The notes below the pieces were generated by a model that made no database searches, was not told the DNA's origin, and worked only from the letters and a program-made list of their open reading frames with translations. This document shows, one piece after another, positions 1-10,096 of a stretch of 64,000 nt of DNA. The position numbers and the translations under genes are program-made. Location: positions 47,696-111,695 of the forward strand of contig MVAQ01000046.1 of assembly GCA_014825775.1 (NCBI GenBank), in the 5' to 3' direction. Source of the stretch: Krasilnikovozyma curviuscula (lineage: Eukaryota > Basidiomycota > Tremellomycetes > Cystofilobasidiales > Mrakiaceae). Every line of letters begins with the position of its first letter. Position 1 is the stretch's first letter.

Positions 1-371
1 AATGACGCTCTCATCACTCCGGCTTGCCCCTGATCTTATCGCTTTTCTTGATTACCAGCTGGTTTACCGACTCAAGTATGGGAAACCATTGGTCAAATAC
101 AGTGAGAAGATCAGGTTTCTTTTCTAGCAAGTAGTAAACTCATCCTTTCGTTCTTTTTTAAGTCCGTCCTCGCTTTTACGGACCTTTCGAGGACCAGTAC
201 TCGGGCTACAACGACTTCCCATATTGCGAGGAGAATTCTGGCACTCCTTACAGGAAGCAACTTCTCGAGAAGTCAAAAACTCTTAACTTGCAGGTCGCCA
301 AGTCTGGATTCCAATTATCTGCTGACGGGATTCAGATGGGCGAGTTGGGACTGTCCGCTCCAAAAAGATAG
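1..371 (+). CDS. 3' end of an unrecognised protein-coding gene
   Basis: The window opens inside this gene. The frame starting at base 2 is open to about base 99. A GTGAGA donor there and a TTTTTTAAG acceptor near 160 join it in frame to a second exon that ends at TAG 369-371. The joined C-terminus is about 100 residues, with an aromatic-rich stretch (RFYGPFEDQYSGYNDFPY) and an end in APKR. No signal peptide or membrane segment is visible in this part. I do not recognise the family. It is convergent with the short-chain dehydrogenase gene next to it, with under 200 bases between the stops. Coding status is fairly sure because splicing restores one long frame; function is unknown. Confidence 0.55.
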
Positions 372-563
372 GCCTTTGGAAGGCTTCTAGTTGGATGCAA
401 TGTACTTCTTGCTTAATCAGAGGCGTACAATTAGAGGAAATCTGAGACAAACTTTTTGCGCTTGCCATTCCTGAGATGTTGTTATCAATTATTGATCTGG
501 TCTTTGATAAAATCAAAAGGCTCGCCTGATCGTGAATGTCGTTAGATGATGCTTCTGCGCCAT

Positions 564-1589
564 CTATCCCCACCTGCTGTATCCACCGTCCACCTTTAAA
601 GTCGTTCCTGTCACGAATCTACTAGCGTCTGAAGCTAGATATAGAATACTATCTGCAATCTCATCAGGTTCGCCCAATCGTCCCATCATCGCTGCCTCTG
701 CAATCACCTTCAGCTTTTCTGGTCCAGCACCTGCTGTCATCGGCGTATGGACCGCTGATGAGACACGAAATAAATCCTGAGAACACGTTGGTATATATGA
801 AGCTATGACGATACAGGCTTACCTCCTGGACAGATGCTGTTGATGCGAATCCCTGTTTGGCCAAGCTCTGCAGCGGCTGACATCGCGAGACCTCTCACAG
901 CGAATTTAGAAGCGGCATACGCACTGACCCCAGGCTTGCCATCTAATCCTAGTTGTGAAGAGGTCAGTACTATGGAGCATCCCTTTCCTTTACTGGGAGA
1001 GGCAAGCATTGCTTTGATGGAGTGTTTCATCCCCAAAAATGCTACAAGAAATGGGTAGAAAAGGATCAGTCACAGGCGCATTCCTGGAGCCCACGATCTA
1101 CTTACTCCCTTTGACATTGATATCGAACACCCGTTCAAAAGTTTCAACGTCGATATCTTGGACCGCGGCCCTCGCCTGACTTACTCCTGCATTCTGGACC
1201 GATATATCAAGCTGGCCAAATTTCTTCACTGTCTCGTTTACGTAGCGAATGGTATCGTCTTCCGATGTGATGTCTGCGTGGATGATGAGCACTCTGAGTT
1301 GTTCCTCTTGGGTCAATGTCGCCAGCGCTGACTGCAGGAGAGTCTTCGACACGTCTACAATGGTCACACCAGCAGCATTGGCTTTCAGAAACGCCTTGAG
1401 GGAGTAAATTGTTATTAAGTATAGCTTTATAGTCTAGTCAAGGCTTCTTTCTCACCTTGACAGTTGCTAAACCAATTCCACCGGCGCCACCCTGAGCAAA
1501 CAGGCAAGCTCGGAAGAGTGATCTTTTGAACAAATCTTAGAGATACTCACAGTGATAATGGCCACCTTTCCTTTGATACTAAGAGACAT
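564..1589 (-). CDS. Short-chain dehydrogenase/reductase (classical SDR)
   Basis: NAD(P)-dependent oxidoreductase of the classical SDR family, probably cytosolic. Exon 1 (1551-1589) gives MSLSIKGKVAIIT. A GTGAGT intron then joins to GGAGGIGLATVK in exon 2 (1456-1491), making the TGxxxGIG cofactor motif. Later exons carry NAG (NAGVSQARA), the serine loop VLTSSQLG and the catalytic YAASK (YxxxK). The C-terminal exon has GRLGEPDEIADSILYLASD and ends VDGGYSRWG, typical of FabG-like enzymes. All catalytic residues are present and the length is normal at about 260 residues. It diverges from the P450 gene starting at 1857 across a 267-bp shared promoter, suggesting co-expression and perhaps successive steps on one substrate. 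The substrate cannot be read from sequence. Confidence 0.9.
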
Positions 1590-1856
1590 ATTGACGACCA
1601 AAGGGGGTGATGAGGAGAAGCAGAAGCACCATCCATACGGTCTTCTATGGACCGAAGGGTGGCGCGGGACGTCCATCTATGTACCGACGGGTTCGCCGGT
1701 TAGTGATAGATTGCAGAACAGTATTTCAACGATTTATAACCTCTCCAGGACTTCGATATTAAGCTGCTTGCAACCCTCTGGCCTCCTAAGTCCAATTCAC
1801 CCAACCGAGCAACGATAATCACAACAACCTCAAATTGCCACCCCCGCGCCTTCGAC
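1590..1856. promoter_or_regulatory. Shared divergent promoter of SDR and P450
   Basis: A 267-base interval between the start codons of the minus-strand SDR and the plus-strand P450. It contains CCGACGG at 1684-1690, an everted CGG pair with one base between, a plausible binding geometry for a Zn2Cys6 factor. The same heptamer, or its complement, occurs upstream of both amidases. Such a heptamer is expected several times by chance in 64 kb, so this is only suggestive. Confidence 0.4.
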
Positions 1857-3816
1857 ATGCGCTGGCTTGGTGAAACTCTGGTTCGCCTTACTGATTCTTT
1901 CAGACTTCAAGACTTAGCTCCCCTGCTGAGTGTTTCAGCTGTAGTTTTCTTTATCTGCAGAGCGGTTTATCGCTACTGCCTGTCACCTCTCAGTGGAATC
2001 CCGCCAATCAACTCGGTCGCGGCTGTCACTTCAGGTTGGAATCGGTACCACCTTCTGAAGAGGGACAAGTACCTGCACATTCATGAAGCATTTATGAAGC
2101 TAGGACCTGTTGTGAGGACTGGTCCAAACATTGTTGTAATCGGAGATTACAGCTTCCTGAAAGATGTGTACATGACAAAGTTGGACAAGACAGCAGCTTC
2201 TCGAGGTTTTGATACGTGTGTCTTACAAAATTTCCTTTCCTAATTGCTCCTCTTGGACACTAGCTGACACTCTCATACCAATTTGTTTCATAAAGAAATC
2301 ACGGAACCCCTAACTCCTTCTCAGTTATTCACGCTGCCGAAGCTCAAGGAAAGCGCCGGGGAATGCTTCCACACTATGCTACAGCCAACTTGATACCTTG
2401 GCAGAACATCATGGATGATCACATCCACGAATTACTGAGGGTTATGGAAACACAATCCACGAATGTTGATGTGATCTCGTTGATTGGACATGCACTAGTC
2501 GATGTAATATGTCTAGATTTTATAGGCAGTATCAAACCAAACACTAACCATTTTGGGTTCCTAGATTCTTAGTGAGGTTGTCCTTGGGGATAGAGTTGGA
2601 GCTGTTACAGACTGGGCGGCTGGTAAACCAAACCACGTCTTTGACGCCATTGGGCTATGGCCCAAACAAGGCATCGCCAAGGGCCAGTTGGGATGCTTTC
2701 TCTGGAGCATAGCTGCTAGATATCCGGGAAAGAGTTGGCAGAAGCTCGTTCAATCCGATAATTATCTGGCTGGAGTGTGTCCAAAAAAATCAGAATGCGG
2801 CGGCGCGTCTGTCTATGTTACTGACATGTTTTCTCGCTTTCTACAGTTTGTTGGGCCAAGAGTCAGAGCTGCTATACCTAGAACTGACGAAGCTAGACCA
2901 TGTTTAGCTAGCCGTCTCGCAGCATCCAAAGACAACTACACTGGTGCACTGTGGAACGTGGAACATATTATCTCGGAGTGTGTCGATCATTTGTTAGTCT
3001 CGATGTACATGTACCGATCATACTTGAGATTTTACTTACCAAAGCGTTGGAACCGACAGCCTTGCTGGTACCGAAACTACCAGTCATACGATGGCCTATG
3101 TCCTGTGGACGCTGGCAGTTCGACCTGACATCATGAAAACACTTCAAAAAGAAATTGATGAGATGATGGTTGGTGAAGACCAGTTACTGAGTATTCAAGA
3201 ATCTGCGCGTTTACCTTACTTGAACGGAGTCATCAAAGAAAGTAAGTCCCGATTCTTACGTCAGAAAGGAATGTCTCGCGCCGACCTCTCTTTCTTTTAT
3301 CCAATGCAAATGTAATGTGATAACAGCACTGCGTCTTTTCGCTGCGGTTCCCAACACACTGAGTAGAGTACTCCCCCCTCCAGGTCTATATGTTCATGGA
3401 CACTACTTGCCAGGTGGCACAGAAGTCGGTCTTCAGGCTTACACATGTCATCGAGATCCAATAGTGTGGGGGCCGGATCCTCTTGCGTTCAGACCCGAAA
3501 GGTGGTTCGAGCCCACAGAAGCTATGCTAGCCGCTTTCATTCCATTTAGTATCGGCGGGAGAAACTGTCCTGGGATGAAGTAAGCGAAGTCTACTTCTGG
3601 GTCTCCTATCTCATTCTTCATCGTAACTGATGCTTCATCTCTCTTCATGTCTTCAGTCTAGCCAACACAGACTTGAGGCTTCTCATATCTGCAGTTTCTA
3701 GATACTTTGATGTAGAACCAACAGTCCCACCAGGTTATAATATTCCAACGGACGGATCTCTCATCTCGCCAGCTTCAACTCAAGTACGACTCAACTTCAC
3801 CCGTAGGGCTATCTAG
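1857..3816 (+). CDS. Cytochrome P450 monooxygenase
   Basis: Haem-thiolate monooxygenase, probably ER-anchored: residues about 20-40 form a hydrophobic anchor, followed by the proline-rich LSPLSGIPP hinge. The I-helix oxygen-activation motif AGTETTSHT lies near 3065-3090. The ExxR is ETLR, formed across an intron at about 3240-3328. FRPERW is the PERF-type motif, and the haem-binding loop FSIGGRNCPG (about 3541-3575) supplies the cysteine ligand. At least six introns are needed. The C-terminus after the last intron ends NFTRRAI at TAG 3814-3816. It looks complete. It resembles fungal microsomal P450s of the benzoate-hydroxylase/pisatin-demethylase type, but I cannot assign a CYP family. The divergent SDR partner suggests a hydroxylation-then-oxidation pair. 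Confidence 0.9.
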
Positions 3817-4061
3817 CCGTCTTCGGGCTCGCTTCGGTATGATATAAAAGAACTCTTTGAGAAAAACTGGGGTTTTGACAAATTTCAGAAACGAGAAGAA
3901 GTTGATATTGATATCAAATCTACGACACACAGCAGACGCCGCGTCGGCGAACTGAGTTTTTCGCCCCATTATCCTACAGTTTAAAAAAAAAAAAGTTGCT
4001 TATCATTTTGGATATTACTACGGGTTTCCCAGTCTCTGCGCTTATTCCTGCAGATCGCCTT
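3817..4061. other. Convergent intergenic region (P450/amidase 3' ends)
   Basis: A 245-base gap between two converging genes, with a run of 12 A near 3981. No coding potential seen. Confidence 0.5.
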
Positions 4062-6165
4062 TCATAGCGCCTTCCAATCCAGCGAGCGTTCCCACGCATC
4101 CGCTACATTCAGCAAAGTCTGCTCCTCAAACATCTTCCCGATAAGCATCATTCCACAAGGAAGCTTGATATTTTTATCTTCCTCCGACTTGATGTCATTT
4201 GGATGCGGTGGTGTCCAGCCACACGGAATCGAGATGGAGGGGTGACCAGTTAAGTTTGAGGCAGCGGTGTTGGAGACGATCCCAGCTAGTATGGAAAAGT
4301 GCAATCAGCTTGTATTGCAAGATGACTCAAAAGAAGCTATCAATTTCACTCACGGGTTGCTCTCGACCACGCGAGAGGGCCGCTTCCTTCGTCTACATGT
4401 CGACGCGGAGGTTGAGTTATGGTCGGCATAACAATGATGTCAAAATCAGCAAACACGGCATCATACTCGTCCCTCAGCTTTCTTGACAGATTCATTGCTC
4501 GTCCGTATGCTGCTGGATATTTAGCCCAGCCATATTCACTGCTCGAGCAAAGCCGTTAGCGTCGGTTTGCATTCGACAACAAAATTTGAGCTTATACTAC
4601 TTACGAGCAAATAGCAGTTCCAGTCACAAAGTATTTTGCGTTGTCGTACCTGTCCTGAGTCCAAGGCAATAGATGCGACCAGTACTCGTTAAGGTAAAGG
4701 CCTGAGAGGAATCCAGAAGGAGTTAGCTTTGTAATCAAAGGTTAAGCAGGAGTGATCTTATATACCTCTTCGTCCAACCTGGCGGCCTTGTCTCGTCAGC
4801 CCAGAAGCGAACTTGTTGATGATGTGTGTGAGAGAAGACGTGTAAAGATGCCTTCGAGAAGAAGAGACGGAAATAAGAACAACGCGATACAGAGAGTGAG
4901 ACACTGATAACTGACATTGGAACAGAAACTTCTTCCACTGTAGCACCTAGGACTTTGAAATTCTCCACAGCGCTCATCACACAAGCTTTGACGGCATCAT
5001 CAAACGAAGCATCCACAAAACCTTCTTTCAACACCCCAACCTTTACTCCCTGGAGAGAGCCATTGGTTTGAGTTCGATATGCTCTGAGGTTATCAGAGTA
5101 CTTGGGGATGCAGGATGGAAGAGGCGCTCCGAGTTGACGGTCGTCGATGGAGTCGTATCCAGCAATTGCTTGGAGCAAGAGAGCGGCGTCGTAGACGTTT
5201 TGACTCATAGGACCAACAGAGTCTACACCAGACTCAGAGGATAGCTGATAGCATCAAGATCGTCTGAAATCAACATGAGAGCCACTCTTTTCGAAAACGC
5301 AAGCTGCGATACTCACGACCCCAGTATAAGGAACCAACCCGAAAGACGGCTTCAATCCTACAATCCCACAACAAGCGGCAGGCTATTAACAATAAAATAA
5401 CAGTGAGTTAACTGGAGATTTGGACTCGCACGCTAGACTCACAATCCTGATCGAGCCGCCTTGATCGCCTCCTACACCCATGTCGATTTCACCGCTTCCA
5501 ATCAAAGCACCGCATCCACTACTTGACCCCCCAGTACTGAAACCATAAGCATATGGGTTTTGGATATTAGACTTGGGGCCGGAGAACGAGACAGCTCCAT
5601 GGGAAAAGTTCTGATGATGAGCGGTCAGATGGACTGTTGAGTAGTAAGTAAGCCTGCGAGGGTGGAACTGACCTCGCATGTTGCTTTACCCCTGACACTT
5701 CCACCAGCTTCAAGGACTCTGGTCACAACTGTCGCGTCAACAGATGCTGGAAAAGAGGAAGAGCGGTCAACATCTCGTCGGCAAACACAATACGTTTTCC
5801 CACTCACGAATGAAGTCCTGAAAGATCTGGGAGGAACCAAACTCCAGTGGGACCTGAGCTACACAGATAGTGTCCTTGAACACCACAGTTTTGCCTTCAA
5901 GAATCCCTCCCTTCGTTCCTTCAATGTTGGCTTTCCACGCCCATCCTCCGAGCTTGTTCTCCTCTGTTGCCGGCTCGTGGATCTCTAGCCTTGGAAATCT
6001 CTCAAGATCAACCTCAGGCTGGTAATCTGGGAGGTCTAGAAGTGCTTCTGCTGCTTTGTCTGTCGCTCCCACCAGGGCCAAATAGTCATCTTCGTGGCCG
6101 GTTGGGATTGCGAAACGAAGCTTCGCTGCTGCATTCGCGACGTCTTCAGGCGTTGCTGGTGACAT
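4062..6165 (-). CDS. Amidase (amidase-signature family), copy 1
   Basis: Amidase-signature (AS) hydrolase converting a carboxamide to acid plus ammonia, probably cytosolic. The start is MSPATPEDVANAAAKLRF at 6165. The catalytic lysine lies in KTVVFKDTICVAQVPLEFGS. After introns comes the serine-rich loop STGGSSSGCGALIGSG (the cis-Ser), then GVGGDQGGSIRIPA with the nucleophilic serine, then the typical GIVGLKPSFGLVPYTG. The C-terminal exon has SNLTGHPSISIPCG and ends at TGA 4062-4064. The Lys-Ser-Ser triad is therefore intact. Several short introns interrupt it. It belongs to a duplicated block: a relic of a sister gene lies at 38174-38390, next to the second hydrolase pair. It follows the hydrolase at 6516-7966 on the same strand, consistent with deamidating the acid-amide product of ring opening. 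Confidence 0.9.
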
Positions 6166-6515
6166 TTTAAGTCTAAAGGAAACGCGACGACGAGTATGGT
6201 TACAGACTGAGAAGCGTACAAAGAAAAGGGGACGAGAAGGGTAAAGGCAAGATTTTGCCGATGGCCTTCCGTGATTCCGACGGCCTTCCGCTTCAGCTAG
6301 GTTGTGACGAGAAAGAATCCTGGCGGGGGTACAGAAATGATAGGTGGTCGGGAGTAGCTTCACTAGGTACACTGGGAATAACTTAGGGAGACTGCATGTT
6401 TAGTCGTTTGGTCTATTCGGCTGTTTGCAAAATGTAATTTCATCTTGAAATCTTTCAGAGGTACGAATTGAAGAGCAGCTCTCCCTTAAAAATCAAAGAA
6501 TTCTAGACCAGCTTT
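6166..6515 (-). promoter_or_regulatory. Amidase 1 promoter with GGCCTTCCG direct repeat
   Basis: A 350-base gap between amidase 1 and the hydrolase upstream of it. About 100 bases before the ATG lie two copies of GGCCTTCCG (6263-6271 and 6282-6290). Between and overlapping them is TTCCGACG (6275-6282), extended to CCGACGG. The octamer TTCCGACG also occurs in the two divergent hydrolase promoters (8109-8116 and 40116-40123). A role as a regulator site is inference. Confidence 0.4.
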
Positions 6516-7966
6516 TTACTTTGGTACGTAGTGATCATTTGGAAGCTGGGGCGTTTGCCCAAACGCTGACTTTGCATCGTAAGGGTAGACCGAAGCAAAG
6601 TGGGACGCGATCTCATCTCTTCTAGCGATCCACACACCCTCGGTGGATTTAATCTTTTCTAAAAACCTGTCAACAGATGCAAACAAGTGTCAGAAGGTAA
6701 CGATAGACGGACTGGCCGCTGCAGCACGAACACTCACCTCTCCAAAGCTCCACAGCGAGCTGCCCTACCGATGATGTGGGGATGAAGAACGACAGTCATC
6801 ATCTTTGGTTCTCCGGCAACTCCCTCCTGATAGAAGCATTCAAAGGTATCCATCTATTTAGCGAAATTGAGATATTAGTTTCATGAAGGATGCGTCTCGA
6901 GCACAACCGATAAAGGCAACTCACGAGATATTCATAATAATCTCTTGGACACGAGTAGCCAGAGCCTCTGACGTTGAACTTTAAATCGCTGATGTCGCTG
7001 CCGAAAGGAAAATCGAATTACCATCTGCAGTACCATGTCGCAGGTTGGAGCTATACTCACTAAGAGAAAGGAACCATTAATAACCCTCGTTCTTGGCCTT
7101 CTACAGGAGATTTTGTCCAGTAGGGTAACTCATCGGAACAAGAATCAGAAGAGTACAGCAGAGGGAGGCCTTTGTCTTCCATTGCTTGTGCGTACAACTT
7201 GATCGTCGCGTTGGATCTCCTGTCAGCAAGCCATCCTGTCGGAGGACAAAGTATTGGGTCAGAATCTTCCTTTTGGCGAATCACGAAGTTCTGAGCAAGC
7301 TGCTCTGAATTCACCTTTTGGTAATGTCTTGTCTCCTGTCAACTCCTGTAGCTTCTCAATAGACTCTCTGATCATCTCATTCTCGACTTCAGGTTTTACA
7401 TCCATATAGTCAATCCATCTTTTCCCACCCAGTGAGATTTCAGATCCAGCTTCTAAAATGGCTTTGCACCAGTAAGGAGCCTTTTCGAGGGCTTGTGTGA
7501 CTGACGAGCAAAAAGGTTCTATATCAGGACCAGCAGCTTTGCACATCTGCGATGAAGACTTCTTCAAACTCACATATGTTCCAGGTGACAGGAATGTTGT
7601 GTCTGTAGTGGGACAGTAACCTAAGTCAGAATTTCGACGTTCGATGGCGGCAACTGGGAACACTTACCTCTTGAACAAGCTGATCAATCGAGGAACACCA
7701 GAAACGGATCCATATTCATACTGAGACTCGACGATATCGTTCCTTTTGGGGAGAGCACCAGATCTTGGAGGAAGTTCAAGCAAGTAGTTCTCAAAAGAGG
7801 CATCTCCTTCGTCGACAGTCATTTCAGAGCCCACATTGTAGTGAATAAGAAAGTTGACGGCAATTTTAGCATTGTTGGGCCACTTGGGGTCTGGAGTATT
7901 GTATCCGTATCCTTCGAACTCTCGTTCAAGGACAAAGTCCGTGAGATCTGGGGAAGTCGCGGTCAT
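6516..7966 (-). CDS. Polysaccharide-deacetylase-fold hydrolase A (allantoinase/cyclic imidase-like)
   Basis: NodB-fold C-N hydrolase of the cofactor-independent allantoinase (PuuE)/cyclic-imide-hydrolase type, probably cytosolic. Visible in order: GYGYNTPDPKWPNNAKIAVN; NVGSEMTVDEGDASF; the family's SQYEYGSVSGVPRLI; GGKRWIDYMDVKPE; SSDSCSDELPYW; and MMTVVLHPHIIGRAAR with the late conserved His. It ends LPNDHYVPK at 6516. Motif 2, usually HGxRW, reads LGGKRW here, so the conserved His is replaced by Gly, as in its sister at 38542-39930. Either catalysis differs or the role has shifted. Several short introns. It diverges from hydrolase B across a 293-bp promoter. The substrate is unknown; ring opening of a cyclic amide is the family-based expectation. 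Confidence 0.85.
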
Positions 7967-8259
7967 GGCGTCAAGCTGTGAGTTTGCCGTGGGTTTGAAG
8001 TGCAGAAATGTCGTTGGACAGCAAGATAGCTAAGCTAGTAGTATGGCCATCCCACGATGAAGGCTTGCCCAGTTCACGCCCAGTCGGGTTTCGTCTCGTT
8101 GTCCGGTCTTCCGACGACAATGCGACGGGGATTAAGAACCGCTTGCGAAACGCGCTAGGTCTCTTCTCTCTTTCTTGCGCAGGGCTCTCTACCAACCAGC
8201 TTCTTTTCTTTATCTTCTTTCCCTTCACCAAGTTGAAGGCTTTCGATAGAACTAATAAA
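7967..8259. promoter_or_regulatory. Divergent promoter between hydrolases A and B
   Basis: 293 bases between opposing start codons. It contains TTCCGACG at 8109-8116, an octamer also found in the matching divergent promoter of the duplicated pair (40116-40123) and before amidase 1. There is a pyrimidine-rich stretch before the plus-strand start, common in fungal promoters. Confidence 0.45.
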
Positions 8260-9779
8260 ATGGCCACCGCAGAGCACGCTTTCCTCCCCGAACGTGATTA
8301 CACTAACTACGGCTTCGATCAGCCCAAGGAATGTTGGCCCCATGGTGAGTAGATATTTTCTCCCTCTTGAAATTTAGAAGATGAAAGAGGGAAGGAGAGC
8401 TGTGATTTAGCTACAAAATACAAAAGTATACTAACCAAACCTCCGGTTACCTTTTCCAGGCGCTAAGATCGCTGTCTCTTTCGTCTTGAACTGTGAGCCT
8501 GGGATATTCAATTCTTCGATGGCTCGTTCTCTCATTCACTACCTTTCTTTCAGACGAGGAAGGAGCCGAACACACCACCTGGAACGGCGACGATAGATCA
8601 TGCGAGTTTCTACACGAGCTTCACTACGACCGAAAGCCCGTCACAGGTAGAAGGGACCTGCTGGTCGAGAGTATGGTGAGTACTCAACTAGAAGCTTGTT
8701 ATGAGGAAGGAACGATTAAAGCTTTTCGTTCGGTACTCCTTCAGTTCGAATACGGTATCAGATCTGGCCTCCCTAGACTCATGAAGCTGTTCAAGAAATT
8801 TGATTGGCGCTTCACCATGTGGGTTTGTGCTAGAGCTTTCGAGACTTCAGGAAAATATGGTAAACTGCTGGTTGAGCATGGCCACGAAGTGAGTATATCT
8901 CTGCTCTATTCCATCTCAATTCTTTTCATGTTCAAATCCGTATCTTTGACCCAGGTTGCGTGTCACGGAAACCGATGGAGAATTCATGGTACTTCCTTCG
9001 ACGAAGAGGTGTATCACATTAATCGTTCCTTCGATCGACTCCAAGCTGCTACCGGTTTGAAGAATGTTCCTACCGCCTGGTTCTTAGGGAATGGCTCTTT
9101 AGATCAGAAGTTAGCTAGAGCTACAGTGAGTTAAAGGAAGAACTGGTGTTTGGACCATTTTGCCTCGAACTTACCCTGCTATTTAGGTTCACAAAGAACG
9201 AGGGGTCCCTCTTCTTTACTGCTCCGACACCTATGCGACCGATGTTCCTTATTACATTCAGGATCCTCTGGTCACTCAAGGTGAAGAGGACAAAGGGTTG
9301 CTTATGATACCATACAGTCTGTAAGCACGAAACTTTCTGGACGGCGCTCGCGCGTCTGTTGACATGCCCGTTGCTGGTTCTCTTTCCAGTGTCAACAACG
9401 ACCACTTGTTCATGGTTGCCGGTGGAAATGGTGTGGGATGTCCTAACGACTGGTTCGACTTGTTAAAGTCTGACTTTGACTACCTTTACGCTGAAGGCCA
9501 AAGAGGAGCGCCAAAGATGATGTACGTTCACTGACTGCCTTTGTCTGTGACTACATCTGATTTTTTTTCTCCCCCTTAAGGACTATTGCCATGCACAATC
9601 GAATGCTAGGTAAACCAGGCAGGTCCATGGCTCTACAGAGGTTCATGGAGTACATCTCCACTAAAGAAGATGTATGGGTCTGCACTCGAGAGGAGATCGC
9701 TAAACACTGGAGGGAGAAGTTTCCTTACGAGAAGGTCGGAGTGACCTCCTCACTGCATGGCAACCCAAAGCTCTACTAG
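8260..9779 (+). CDS. Polysaccharide-deacetylase-fold hydrolase B (allantoinase/cyclic imidase-like)
   Basis: Same fold family as hydrolase A but a separate subgroup. Begins MATAEHAFLPERDYTNYGFD at 8260. Key segments: AKIAVSFVLNYEEGAEHTT (motif 1 region), FEYGIRSGLPRLMKLF, ACHGNRWRIHG with the motif-2 His-Gly present, LLYCSDTYATDVPYY, NNDHLFMVAGGNGVG and MMTIAMHNRMLGKPGR with the late His. Ends LHGNPKLY at TAG 9777-9779. At least six short introns, for example near 8345-8460, 8890-8954 and 9129-9188. Its closest relative here is hydrolase F at 40254-41829, nearly the same over long stretches (WNGDDRSCEFLHEL in both). With intact motifs this is one of the likeliest active ring-opening enzymes of the cluster. 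Confidence 0.88.
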
Positions 9780-10096
9780 TAGACCCAAGACTGTTGTGCC
9801 TGCCGATGCTTTCTAAAGCTGTAGCATTTCGAGACTATCTAGAGTTAGACAAGACATCCTACAACGCTACAAAACATTCTGTAATGTACAGAGTAGTATG
9901 ATAAATCTTTTAGTGTCTAAATGAAACTATCAAAAGCTGAAAGATAAGCTTAGACGGAAGTCCGGGACCAAGTTGCGCGTGTAGGTTAATCACCGGAGCT
10001 CGGGCCCCTTTCCTCTTTGAGGCTTTCTCTCTTGGAATGAGTCTAAAACCGAGCGTGCTATACGTGCTATTCAGCAGCAAGCACTTCTTCGAGGAA
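9780..10096 (+). other. Intergenic region before regulator 1
   Basis: 317 bases holding the 3' flank of hydrolase B and the promoter of the first Zn2Cys6 gene. No ORF or clear repeat seen. Confidence 0.4.

Noticed and set aside
1..33. Amidase-like peptide NDALITPACP at the very start of the window
   Set aside because: It is followed at once by TGA. The neighbouring frame (from base 2) is open, spliced and continuous with the next exon, so the match is probably chance.
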